This document shows, piece after piece, positions 32,381 through 40,310 of a DNA stretch of 47,806 nt. Each line of letters starts with the position of its first letter. Position 1 is the first letter of the stretch. The notes below the pieces were generated by a model that made no database searches, was not told the origin of the DNA, and saw only the letters and a list, made by a program, of their open reading frames with translations. The position numbers were made by a program, and so were the translations under genes. This DNA is from GW2011-AR15 sp964512765 (GTDB lineage Archaea > Nanobdellota > Nanobdellia > Woesearchaeales > GW2011-AR15), in the NCBI GenBank assembly GCA_964512765.1, contig CAZEKF010000014.1:1-47806 (forward strand), in the 5' to 3' direction.

Positions 32381-32784
32381 AGCTCTAACTTCTTATCAAT
32401 CTCTTCAGCTGCTTTTTTCAAAGAATCCATTGTCCTGTAAAGATCATGTTCAATCTCATCCACTAAGTTAGAAAGACTGTCAACGCGTAACATATATCTA
32501 TTTCGCTGGTTAACAACAACACCTGCATTCATTAATTTATGAAGATGATGAACAACTGTTCCTCTGGACAAATTAACTTTTTCAGAAATCTCGTCACTTG
32601 TCATACCCTCGCCACGTCTTAAATCCTTAAGAAGTGTGATGACCATTCTAAAACAACTTCTATCCTTATCCCTCTGCCCAAGAAGACCAAGTGATTCAAA
32701 AAACCATTGAAGTTCATCATTAAGAGCATGCTCTCTAGGCTTCCTGATTCGCTTAATAGTTATCTTGGTGTTTCGTATGATCAT
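32377..32784 (-). CDS. Winged-helix (ArsR-like) transcriptional regulator
   Basis: A 135-aa DNA-binding protein. The helix-turn-helix is MTSDEISEKVNLSRGTVVHHLHKLMNAGVV (about residues 60-90), with a following wing (NQRNRYMLRV) and a C-terminal dimerisation helix. It is transcribed away from htpX, and the shared 220-bp region holds overlapping GTTGA/TCAAC inverted repeats. That suggests it controls itself and htpX, possibly as a heat-shock or membrane-stress regulator; this is inference from position. A TATA box (plus 32807-32817) lies 28 bp before ATG 32784. Confidence 0.78.
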   Translation of the reverse strand: MIIRNTKITIKRIRKPREHALNDELQWFFESLGLLGQRDKDRSCFRMVITLLKDLRRGEGMTSDEISEKVNLSRGTVVHHLHKLMNAGVVVNQRNRYMLRVDSLSNLVDEIEHDLYRTMDSLKKAAEEIDKKLEL

Positions 32785-32821
32785 AAAACCATTGATTGTT
32801 AAAAGTAATATATAAACTTTT

Positions 32822-32893
32822 CCGAAACACTTATAAATATGTAATAAATTTCATCAACCACGTTGATTTAAAGTCAACGAAACATTTATATAA
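32822..32893 (+). promoter_or_regulatory. Two BRE/TATA elements flanking overlapping inverted repeats upstream of htpX
   Basis: Element 1: CCGAAAC (32822-32828) plus ACTTATAAAT. Element 2: CGAAAC (32878-32883) plus ATTTATATAA (32884-32893). Between them are ATCAAC-3-GTTGAT (32853-32867, perfect) and CGTTGA-7-TCAACG (32861-32879), sharing the central GTTGA half-site. The second repeat abuts the BRE of element 2, an ideal repressor position. Transcripts from element 2 would have a leader of about 85 nt, including a purine-rich GGGGTGGTTTGGAGGAG stretch. Confidence 0.6.
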
Positions 32894-33004
32894 TATGAGT
32901 GATTTCAAACATTAAAAAGGGGTGGTTTGGAGGAGTTATCCTTCTGACACATAATAAACAGTTAAACAATAACTATTAAAAAACACAAACTCAAGGTAAT
33001 AAAA

Positions 33005-33853
33005 ATGTTCAAGAACCAATTAAAAACAATAATCCTTTTGGGACTACTAACTGCTTTACTGTTATGGATAGGACGCTTTTTTGGCGGCACTCTTGGATTA
33101 ACTATTGCGTTTATTTTTGTCATGGGAATGAACTTTGTTATGTACTGGTTTTCTGACAAAATAGTTTTGAGAATGTACAAAGCAAAAGAAGCTGAGAAAA
33201 AGTCTTCATTATATTATTTAGTTAAAGAAGTTGCTATGGAAGCAAAACTACCAATGCCTAAAGTGTATGTTATTCCGTCTAAGAATCCAAACGCGTTCGC
33301 AACAGGAAGATCTCCTAAAAAAGCTGCTGTCGCCGTTACAGATGGTTTATTAGATTTATTAAAAAAACATGAACTAAAAGGTGTGATTGCGCACGAGCTT
33401 GGCCATGTTAAAAACCGGGATACTTTAGTAACAACTGTTGCTGCAACAATCGCAGGTGTGATTGCTTACGTTGCAAGCATGGCACGATGGGCTGCAATGT
33501 TTGGCGGGTTCGGTGGAAGAGACCGCGATAATAACTTATTTGAGTTATTAGCACTAGCTATCCTGACACCGTTAATAGCCACAATATTACAATTAGCAAT
33601 ATCACGGCAACGAGAGTTCATGGCTGACCATGCTGCTGTTAAAATCACAAGAGATCCGTTTTCATTAGCAGACGCATTGGAAAAAATCGCGCAAGGTGTT
33701 AAACTACATCCAATGGCTCTTGGAAATAAAGCAACAAGTTCATTGTTTATTGCAAATCCGTTCAAAGGATCTGGATTATTAAATTTATTCTCAACACATC
33801 CACCAATTAAGGAGAGAGTGAAGAGATTAAGAAATATGCATATTACAAATTAA
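33005..33853 (+). CDS. htpX: HtpX-type membrane zinc protease
   Basis: A 282-aa M48 metalloprotease with two N-terminal transmembrane helices (about 8-46), the zinc motif HELGH at 130-134, two further hydrophobic segments, and the downstream glutamate in SRQREFMADHAAV. It degrades misfolded membrane proteins on the cytoplasmic face. AAGGT lies just before ATG 33005. Its location beside a winged-helix regulator and upstream of groES/groEL, grpE and dnaK places it in a stress-response island. Confidence 0.95.
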   Translation: MFKNQLKTIILLGLLTALLLWIGRFFGGTLGLTIAFIFVMGMNFVMYWFSDKIVLRMYKAKEAEKKSSLYYLVKEVAMEAKLPMPKVYVIPSKNPNAFATGRSPKKAAVAVTDGLLDLLKKHELKGVIAHELGHVKNRDTLVTTVAATIAGVIAYVASMARWAAMFGGFGGRDRDNNLFELLALAILTPLIATILQLAISRQREFMADHAAVKITRDPFSLADALEKIAQGVKLHPMALGNKATSSLFIANPFKGSGLLNLFSTHPPIKERVKRLRNMHITN

Positions 33854-33896
33854 AAAAAGAGTGAGAAGATAATATAATAACAATTAAGTTAATGCG

Positions 33897-33956
33897 TTAA
33901 GGGGGAAACCCCTTAAAAACCCCTCGGATGTACAATCGACAGGGGGTTTTAGGGGG
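33897..33956. terminator. GC-rich palindromes after htpX
   Basis: TTAAGGGG-4-CCCCTTAA (33897-33916) is a perfect palindrome 44 bp after the htpX stop. It is followed by AACCCCT and AGGGGGTT arms around a 17-nt loop and then another GGGGG run (to 33956). It could terminate or protect the htpX mRNA. The same TTAAGGGG palindrome form recurs after groEL, dnaK and the last gene of the window. Confidence 0.6.
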
Positions 33957-34047
33957 ACTTAGAAAGCACAAGATAGACAAAGATAGAAAATCCCCATAAC
34001 GAAAAAATAAAATAAAAATAACAAAAAAATAGTTGGAGGAAATTAAA

Positions 34048-34332
34048 ATGAACATAAAACCATTAGGAAACAGAGTTTTACTAAAACCTGTTGAAGCTGA
34101 AACAAAAACAAAGTCTGGATTGTACATACCAGATTCTGCAAAAGAAAAACCATTAGAAGCTGAAGTAGTAGCTGTTGGTACAGGAAAACACAAAGACGGA
34201 AAAGTTATTCCGATACCAGTAGAAGTTGGTGACAAAGTTATATACGAAAGTTTTGGCGGGTCAGAAATTGAACTTGACGGAGTAAAACATCTTATAATGG
34301 ATGTTAAAGATATACTCGCAATAGTAGAATAA
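34048..34332 (+). CDS. groES: Co-chaperonin GroES (bacterial group I)
   Basis: A 94-aa heptameric lid of the GroEL chaperonin: IKPLGNRVLLKPVEAE opening, a mobile loop (TKTKSGLYIPDSAKEKP), and GDKVIYESFGGSEIELDG. It is the bacterial type, not an archaeal thermosome component. GGAGGA (34035-34040) is 7 nt before ATG 34048, so the longer in-frame TTG start at 34033 is rejected. It is 31 bp before groEL and co-transcribed. Confidence 0.95.
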   Translation: MNIKPLGNRVLLKPVEAETKTKSGLYIPDSAKEKPLEAEVVAVGTGKHKDGKVIPIPVEVGDKVIYESFGGSEIELDGVKHLIMDVKDILAIVE

Positions 34333-34363
34333 AAAAACAAAACAAATAGGAGATGATTAAAAA

Positions 34364-36013
34364 ATGGCAAAACAAATTATATTTGATGACAAAGCACGAC
34401 AGGCATTGTTAAAAGGTGTTGATAAAGTAATGAACACTGTATCTGTAACACTAGGACCAAAAGGTAGGTGTGTTGCACTTGATTCAGGGTTTGGCTCACC
34501 AACAATTATTAACGATGGTGTAACAATTGCTAAAGAAATTGAATTAGAAGATAAGTTTGAAAATATTGGTGCACAGTTAGTTAAAGAAGTTGCTGAAAAA
34601 ACACAAGACGTTGCTGGAGACGGCACAACAACAGCAGTTGTATTAGCACACCATATTGTTAAAGAAGGGATTAAAAACATAACAGCTGGTGCAAGTCCGA
34701 CTGAAGTTAAAGTGGGTATTGAAAAAGCAGCTGAAAAAGTTGTGAAATATCTAAAAAGCCAGTCTGTTGACGTGAAAGGTAAAGAAAAGATTGCTCAGGT
34801 TGCAACAATCTCTGCTAACAACGATGAAATGATTGGTAAATTAATTGCAGATGCAATGGAAAAGGTTGGAAGTAGCGGTGTTATAACAGTTGAAGAAGCT
34901 AAAGCACTTGAAACTACTCTTGAAGTTGTTGAAGGAATGCAGTTTGACAAAGGGTTTGTGTCACCGTACATGGTAACTGACGCTGAAAAAATGGTAACAG
35001 AGTTTGAAGATCCAATAATTCTATTGTTTGATAAAAAGATCAGTTCAATGAAAGAACTACTTCCATTATTAGAACAGATTGCTCAGGAAGGTAGGCCGTT
35101 TGTGATAATTGCAGAAGATGTTGAAGGTGAAGCACTTGCTACTTTAGTCTTAAACATGATAAGAGGCGCGTTGAAAGCTGTTGCTGTTAAAGCACCGGGT
35201 TTTGGCGATGATCAAAAAGAAATGATGGAAGACATTGCTGTATTGACAGGCGGGAAAGTTATTAGTGAAGATAAAGGTATGAAACTTGAAACTGCAACAG
35301 TGGCTGATCTAGGCAGAGCTAAGAAAATCAAAGTTGACAAAGATAAAACTGTGATAGTAGGCGGTCAAGGCGATGCTAGTAAGTTAAAACAACGAATAAA
35401 TCTATTAGAATCGCAAATCAAAGTAACAGAATCTGACTATGATAAAGATGACCTGCAGAAAAGATTAGCTAAACTTTCCGGTGGAGTAGCTGTTATTAAC
35501 GTAGGCGCAGCAACTGAAACAGAAATGAAAGAACGGAAAGCTAGAGTGGACGATGCATTACACGCAACACGAGCTGCTGTTGAAGAAGGAGTCATAGCAG
35601 GCGGCGGTGTTACAACACTAAGAGCTGCAAAAGTGCTAGAAAACCTGAACCTTGAAGGTGACCAGCAAGTAGGTGTTGAGATTATTAAAAAAGCATGTTC
35701 AGCTCCAGTTAAAATCATAGCAAAGAACGCTGGAAAAGAACCTAGCATTGTTGTTGACAAACTGCAAAAATCTGAAGGTAACATTGGTTACAATGCAAAG
35801 ATTGACAAGTTCGAAGACATGTTCAAAGCAGGTGTTATTGACCCAACTAAAGTTACCAGAACAGCTCTTCAGAACGCTGTTAGCATTGGTTCATTAATGT
35901 TAATAACCGAAGCTGTTGTAACAGATATACCTGAGAAAAAAGATTCAATGCCACCAATGCCGCCAGGCGGAATGGGTGGAATGCCAGGCATGGGCATGCC
36001 AGGGATGATGTAG
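34364..36013 (+). CDS. groEL: Chaperonin GroEL (bacterial group I)
   Basis: A 549-aa 60-kDa chaperonin: the N-terminal MNTVSVTLGPKGRCVALD, the ATP-binding DVAGDGTTTAVVL, the apical domain, and a flexible Gly/Met tail (GGMGGMPGMGMPGMM). It refolds proteins inside its double ring with GroES. Group I chaperonins are known in a minority of archaea (for example Methanosarcina) and usually ascribed to transfer. An AGGAGATG-type ribosome-binding site precedes ATG 34364. Length and tail are normal, so the system looks functional. Confidence 0.97.
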   Translation: MAKQIIFDDKARQALLKGVDKVMNTVSVTLGPKGRCVALDSGFGSPTIINDGVTIAKEIELEDKFENIGAQLVKEVAEKTQDVAGDGTTTAVVLAHHIVKEGIKNITAGASPTEVKVGIEKAAEKVVKYLKSQSVDVKGKEKIAQVATISANNDEMIGKLIADAMEKVGSSGVITVEEAKALETTLEVVEGMQFDKGFVSPYMVTDAEKMVTEFEDPIILLFDKKISSMKELLPLLEQIAQEGRPFVIIAEDVEGEALATLVLNMIRGALKAVAVKAPGFGDDQKEMMEDIAVLTGGKVISEDKGMKLETATVADLGRAKKIKVDKDKTVIVGGQGDASKLKQRINLLESQIKVTESDYDKDDLQKRLAKLSGGVAVINVGAATETEMKERKARVDDALHATRAAVEEGVIAGGGVTTLRAAKVLENLNLEGDQQVGVEIIKKACSAPVKIIAKNAGKEPSIVVDKLQKSEGNIGYNAKIDKFEDMFKAGVIDPTKVTRTALQNAVSIGSLMLITEAVVTDIPEKKDSMPPMPPGGMGGMPGMGMPGMM

Positions 36014-36045
36014 TAACGAATTTAATTATTTTTTTTAATTATTTA

Positions 36046-36118
36046 TTAAGGGGCTAAGCCCCTTAAATCCTCGAAAATCATAGATTTTCGGGACACCAAA
36101 AAACACGTAGTGTTTTTT
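36046..36118. repeat. Palindrome plus two 3-nt-loop hairpins between groEL and grpE
   Basis: TTAAGGGG-5-CCCCTTAA (36046-36066) is followed by hairpins with arms CGAAAATC (36072-36090, loop ATA) and AAAAAACAC (36098-36118, loop GTA). The first arm is the same 8-mer as the fourth hairpin of the ATPase array, with a different loop. This block combines both repeat types seen in the window. Confidence 0.8.
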
Positions 36119-36152
36119 TAGTGAACCCCATTAACAAAAAAACAAGAAAAAA

Positions 36153-36647
36153 ATGTCAGAAAAAAAACAAACAAAAAAAGATCCAAAAGAGTTCATGAAA
36201 AAAACTCATAAACCTAAAAAACCAACAAAAGCTCAGGAAATTGCTGAACTGACAGAGATGTTAAAGAGAACACAAGCAGAGTTTATTAATTACAAGAACC
36301 GTGTTGAAAAAGAAACACAGGACATGTGCAAATATTCAAACGCAGACATTATTAAAAAACTACTGCCTGTTCTAGACAGTTTTGAACTTGCACTAAAAAA
36401 TACAAAAGATCAAAAGAAGTTCAAAGAAGGTGTTGAAATGGTTTATTCCCAATTATTAGATACACTAAAACAAGAAGGACTTGAACCAATCAATGCAAAA
36501 GGTCAAAAGTTTGATCCGTACATGCACGAAGTAATGCTAAAAGAAAAAAGTGATAAACCAAGTGATACAGTGATTGAAGAATTACAAAAAGGTTACATGT
36601 TAAAAGATAAAATAATCAGACATTCAAAAGTTAAGATATCAGAATAA
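36153..36647 (+). CDS. grpE: Nucleotide exchange factor GrpE
   Basis: A 164-aa GrpE. A Lys-rich disordered N-terminus is followed by the long dimerising helix (AELTEMLKRTQAEFINYKNRVEKE), then LPVLDSFELALKN and the C-terminal beta domain (EGLEPINAKGQKFDPYMHEVMLKE). It releases ADP from DnaK. It is separated from dnaK here by three other genes on the same strand. Next gene follows by 4 bp. Confidence 0.93.
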   Translation: MSEKKQTKKDPKEFMKKTHKPKKPTKAQEIAELTEMLKRTQAEFINYKNRVEKETQDMCKYSNADIIKKLLPVLDSFELALKNTKDQKKFKEGVEMVYSQLLDTLKQEGLEPINAKGQKFDPYMHEVMLKEKSDKPSDTVIEELQKGYMLKDKIIRHSKVKISE

Positions 36648-36651
36648 AACA

Positions 36652-37227
36652 ATGTTAAATTACAACTCAGAAAAAGAAGACGTGTTGAAACTTACGCATG
36701 ATTGTAACTGTGACGCGTGCGAACATCCGTGTAAATACGGATCAGGCGCGTTTGTTAAAGACGAAGTTAAGAAACTTGCAGAGTTTCTTGACATGACAGA
36801 AAAAGACGTTAAAGAAAAATACCTTGACGAAATAAAAAAATTCAACACAACTTTATTCAGGCCTAAACTCAAAACTAAAAAAAATAAACCGTTTGGCAAG
36901 TGCGTATTTTTTGACAAAGGATGTAAAATACATAATGTGAAACCATTGGAGTGCAAGATCGCAATGAGTTGTAAAACCTACGGTAAAGATCTCATAACCT
37001 GGTTTAATTTAAAGCATTACCTTAACCCTAATGACCCTAAGTCGATGCGAGAGTTTAAATTGTATGTTGAATCAGGCGGCCAAGTATTGCAACAAATGCA
37101 GCATATTATTGAAAAATTAGAAAAAGTTAATTATGATGATTTAAAGATTGAAAAAGATTGGGATGAAGTGTTAGGAATTAAAGAATTAATGAAAGATATC
37201 AAAGAGGCTAGTAAAAATGGAAAATAA
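36652..37227 (+). CDS. YkgJ-type cysteine-cluster protein
   Basis: A 191-aa member of the YkgJ-like CxxCxxxC family: CNCDACEHPC (residues 18-27), a linker, then CVFFDKGCKIHNVKPLECKIAMSC. Eight or more cysteines probably bind a metal or iron-sulfur cluster. Biochemical function in the family is not settled. It lies 4 bp after grpE and overlaps the next gene by 11 bp, so it belongs to the chaperone operon, perhaps as a redox- or metal-linked accessory. Confidence 0.72.
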   Translation: MLNYNSEKEDVLKLTHDCNCDACEHPCKYGSGAFVKDEVKKLAEFLDMTEKDVKEKYLDEIKKFNTTLFRPKLKTKKNKPFGKCVFFDKGCKIHNVKPLECKIAMSCKTYGKDLITWFNLKHYLNPNDPKSMREFKLYVESGGQVLQQMQHIIEKLEKVNYDDLKIEKDWDEVLGIKELMKDIKEASKNGK

Positions 37228-37525
37228 CAAACCAATACAAAAAATGTATCTTAAACCTGAAGCAATACTTAAATATTTAATGGGCGAGGAAAAACTTCAC
37301 ACTTTAATCACTACTCAAAATTCGCAAGTGCAGTTAATAACTACGGACCAGAGTTTGTATGAAGCACTTGGGAGTGTTGAAAAACGCGAAGATATCGACA
37401 TTAACTTATTAGTTAAATTACTCGAAGTTACAAAAATCATGCCGCATAAAGAATTAATGAAACAAGACAGGTCTGTTTTAACGCCTGAAAAAGTTGATGA
37501 ACTAAGAGAACTGGTGAAAAAATGA
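37217..37525 (+). CDS. Small hypothetical protein (PIN-like fragment?)
   Basis: A 102-aa protein, not firmly recognised. QLITTDQSLYEALGSVEKREDIDINLLVKLLEVTKI has the feel of a partial PIN-domain strand-helix-acidic layout, but the full set of acidic residues is absent, so this is weak. Its ATG is inside the YkgJ-type gene (11-bp overlap), and its stop overlaps the next ATG by 4 bp, indicating tight translational coupling through three genes. Confidence 0.6.
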   Translation: MENNKPIQKMYLKPEAILKYLMGEEKLHTLITTQNSQVQLITTDQSLYEALGSVEKREDIDINLLVKLLEVTKIMPHKELMKQDRSVLTPEKVDELRELVKK

Positions 37526-38334
37526 TAGATGAAATAAAAGAATTCATGATAAATTTAGTAAAAGAAGCAGGTGACATTGCAGTAGATTATCTAGGCAAAG
37601 CAAAAATATCGTCAAAAGGCACTAAAAACGTTGTGACTGAAGCTGATATTGCAGTTGAAAATCATATTATATCACAAATCAAAAATAAGTATCCTGATCA
37701 TAACATTGTTGCTGAAGAGTCTGATGATGTTGACCAAGATTCAAAGTATACATGGTACATAGATCCTATAGACGGCACATCCAATTATTCACACGGTGAC
37801 CCGCACTTTGCAGTCTCGGTTGGTGTTGTTAAAAATAATATTATACAATATGCGTGTATAAGAATTCCAATGTTAAACGAAACATATTACGCTGAAAAAG
37901 ATAAAGGAACAGAACTTAATGGTAAAAAAATAACTGTGTCAAACGTTTCTGAGTTTAACAAAGCGTTCATACAACTTGGTATCAGTCCTTTAATAAACAC
38001 AATCGATGATTCATTGAACGTGTTCAAATATTTCATGATAAAAGCAGATAGAGCACGTGACTACGGGTTTTGCGCAGGACAACTTGCGTTTATTGCAAGT
38101 GGTAAAGCTGACGGATTTTTCAAAGTAAGCCAATATTCATGGGATGTTGCTGCTGGCATGTTATTAGTAGAAGAAGCAGGTGGTAAAGTTACTGATTTAA
38201 AAGGTAACCCTGTCAAATTAGTACCTGGTGGTAGGTTTAACATAATAGCGTCAAACGGACTATTGCACGATAGATTATTGGAAATCGTTAACAAAGATTT
38301 AGAAAATATTGATCATAGTAAATTATGGTGGTAA
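37522..38334 (+). CDS. suhB: Inositol monophosphatase-family phosphatase
   Basis: A 270-aa Li+-sensitive-type phosphatase. Metal-binding residues are EES (about 71-73), the DPIDGTSNY motif (about residue 87) and WDVAAGMLLVEEAGG near 205. In Archaea these enzymes act as inositol-1-phosphatase and often also as fructose-1,6-bisphosphatase. Start overlaps the previous stop (ATGA). Its presence in a chaperone operon is unexplained; an osmolyte or lipid role in stress response is possible. Confidence 0.88.
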   Translation: MIDEIKEFMINLVKEAGDIAVDYLGKAKISSKGTKNVVTEADIAVENHIISQIKNKYPDHNIVAEESDDVDQDSKYTWYIDPIDGTSNYSHGDPHFAVSVGVVKNNIIQYACIRIPMLNETYYAEKDKGTELNGKKITVSNVSEFNKAFIQLGISPLINTIDDSLNVFKYFMIKADRARDYGFCAGQLAFIASGKADGFFKVSQYSWDVAAGMLLVEEAGGKVTDLKGNPVKLVPGGRFNIIASNGLLHDRLLEIVNKDLENIDHSKLWW

Positions 38335-38372
38335 AATAAGAATAATTAACAAAACTAAACGGTGATATAAAA

Positions 38373-40262
38373 ATGTCAAAAATTATTGGAATTGATTTAG
38401 GAACAAGTAACAGTGCAGCTGCTGTGTTAGAAGCTGGTCGGCCAAAGATTGTGCCAAGTGCAGAAGGTACGTCACAGTACGGGAAAAGTTTTCCGAGCGT
38501 TGTAGCGTTCACAAAAGACGGACAGTTATTAGTCGGTGAACCTGCAAGAAGGCAGGCAGTTAGTAACCCTGAAGCTACGATTACTAAAGCTAAACGTAAA
38601 ATGGGCACTGACCATAAGTATAAAGTCAATGGTAAAGAATACACGCCACAGGAAATATCTGCGTTTATCTTGCAAAAAATAAAAAAAGATTCTGAAGCGT
38701 TTCTGGGAGATAAAGTTGAGAAAGCTGTCATAACAGTACCTGCTTATTTTGACGATAACCAAAGACAAGCAACAAAAGATGCAGGTAAAATCGCAGGTCT
38801 TGACGTCGTAAGGATTATTAATGAACCAACTGCTGCTAGCCTTGCATACGGCCTTGACAAAGCTGATAAAGATCATAAAGTATTAGTGTTTGATTTAGGC
38901 GGCGGGACATTAGACGTTACAATCATGGAATTTGGCGAAGGTGTTTTTGAAGTCAAATCCACATCTGGAGATACACAGTTAGGCGGTACTGACATGGACG
39001 ATGCTTTGTTAGATTTCCTAGCAAGTGAGTTCAAGGATAAAGAAGGTGTTGATTTATTAGTAGATCCTGTTGCGTCTCAAAGATTAAAAGAAGCAGCTGA
39101 GAAAGCTAAGATTGAACTTTCTACTGTTATGGAAACTGATATTAATTTACCGTTCGTGACTGCTACAGATAAAGGACCGTTACATTTCAACAGAAAATTA
39201 AAAAGGTCAGAACTTGAAAAAGTAGTTGATCCAATTGTAAAGAAATGTAAAAAACCTATGGAACAATCGATTAAAGATGCTGGGTTAACAATTAAAGACA
39301 TCCATAAAATAATTTTAGTAGGCGGGCCAACAAGAATGCCGATTGTGCATAAGTTTGTTGAAGACGCTGTTGGGAAAAAAGCTGAACGCGGTGTTGATCC
39401 AATGGAATGTGTTGCACAAGGCGCAGCCATCCAGGCAGGTGTTTTAGCAGGAGATGTTAAAGACGTCTTGTTATTAGATGTCACACCGTTAAGCCTAGGT
39501 ATTGAAACATTAGGTGGAGTATTCACAAAATTAATTGATAGAAACACTACCATCCCAACAAAAAAATCGCAAGTGTTTAGTACAGCAGCAGATAACCAGC
39601 CAGCAGTTACAATTAGAGTTGGCCAGGGAGAACGTCCTATGTTTTTAGATAATAAATTACTAGGACAGTTTGATCTAGTGGGAATACCACCTGCACCTAG
39701 AGGTGTTCCGCAAATTGAGGTAACATTTGACATTGACGCGAACGGTATAGTGCATGTTCATGCCAAAGATCTTGGGACAAGCAAAGAACAGTCAATTAAG
39801 ATCACAGCTTCACAGAAATTAAGCGATGATGAAATTGAAAAAATGAAAAAGGACGCAGAATCGCACGCTGACGAAGATAAACAAAGAAAAGAAGAAGTTG
39901 AAACAATTAACCAAGCAGAAACTTTAGTGTTTACAACTGAGAAAATGTTTGAAGAGTTAAAAGGCAAAGTTGACGATAAAAAAGTTGACGATATCAAGAA
40001 AGATATTGACGAACTTAAGAAATTGCTTGAACCAGAGAAAAAAGATGTTGGCGCAATCAAGAAAAAGCTTGACGAAGTTAACAAAAAAGTGCAGGAAATG
40101 AGCACTGAAATGTACCAGAAAGCTGCACAGGCTCAACAAGCACAAGGGCAACAACAAACAGCTGAAGAAAAACCAAAGAGAGATAAGAAACAAAAAAAGG
40201 AAAAAGTAGTAGACGCTGAAGTTGTTGAGGATGAAGAGAAGAAGGATAAAAAGAAAAAATAA
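38373..40262 (+). CDS. dnaK: Hsp70 chaperone DnaK
   Basis: A 629-aa DnaK: IIGIDLGTSNSAAAVLEAG (phosphate-1), VPAYFDDNQRQATKDAG, INEPTAASLAYGLD, VFDLGGGTLDVTIME, and the substrate domain with PPAPRGVPQIEVTFDIDANG. The tail is helical then Lys-rich (KKDKKKK). It binds unfolded peptides in an ATP cycle reset by GrpE; DnaJ is not in the window. ACGGTGAT precedes ATG 38373. Long antisense open frames through the gene reflect codon bias, not genes. Confidence 0.97.
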   Translation: MSKIIGIDLGTSNSAAAVLEAGRPKIVPSAEGTSQYGKSFPSVVAFTKDGQLLVGEPARRQAVSNPEATITKAKRKMGTDHKYKVNGKEYTPQEISAFILQKIKKDSEAFLGDKVEKAVITVPAYFDDNQRQATKDAGKIAGLDVVRIINEPTAASLAYGLDKADKDHKVLVFDLGGGTLDVTIMEFGEGVFEVKSTSGDTQLGGTDMDDALLDFLASEFKDKEGVDLLVDPVASQRLKEAAEKAKIELSTVMETDINLPFVTATDKGPLHFNRKLKRSELEKVVDPIVKKCKKPMEQSIKDAGLTIKDIHKIILVGGPTRMPIVHKFVEDAVGKKAERGVDPMECVAQGAAIQAGVLAGDVKDVLLLDVTPLSLGIETLGGVFTKLIDRNTTIPTKKSQVFSTAADNQPAVTIRVGQGERPMFLDNKLLGQFDLVGIPPAPRGVPQIEVTFDIDANGIVHVHAKDLGTSKEQSIKITASQKLSDDEIEKMKKDAESHADEDKQRKEEVETINQAETLVFTTEKMFEELKGKVDDKKVDDIKKDIDELKKLLEPEKKDVGAIKKKLDEVNKKVQEMSTEMYQKAAQAQQAQGQQQTAEEKPKRDKKQKKEKVVDAEVVEDEEKKDKKKK

Positions 40263-40277
40263 TTTTTTTAAATTATA

Positions 40278-40310
40278 TTAGGGGACTCGCCCCCTAAAAA
40301 CTCTTTTTTT
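40278..40310. terminator. Bidirectional terminator between dnaK and xerA
   Basis: TTAGGGG/CCCCTAA arms (40278-40297) are followed by CTCTTTTTTT. It sits 16 bp after the dnaK stop, in the only space between the two convergent genes, so it can serve both. Same class as the palindromes at 33897, 36046 and 47760. Confidence 0.65.

Noticed and set aside
39077..39733. Long (218-codon) open frame antisense to dnaK, and similar antisense frames in groEL, atpA and atpB
   Set aside because: They lie fully inside strongly conserved genes, have no ribosome-binding site or promoter, and their residues show no domain; codon bias of the sense gene explains them.
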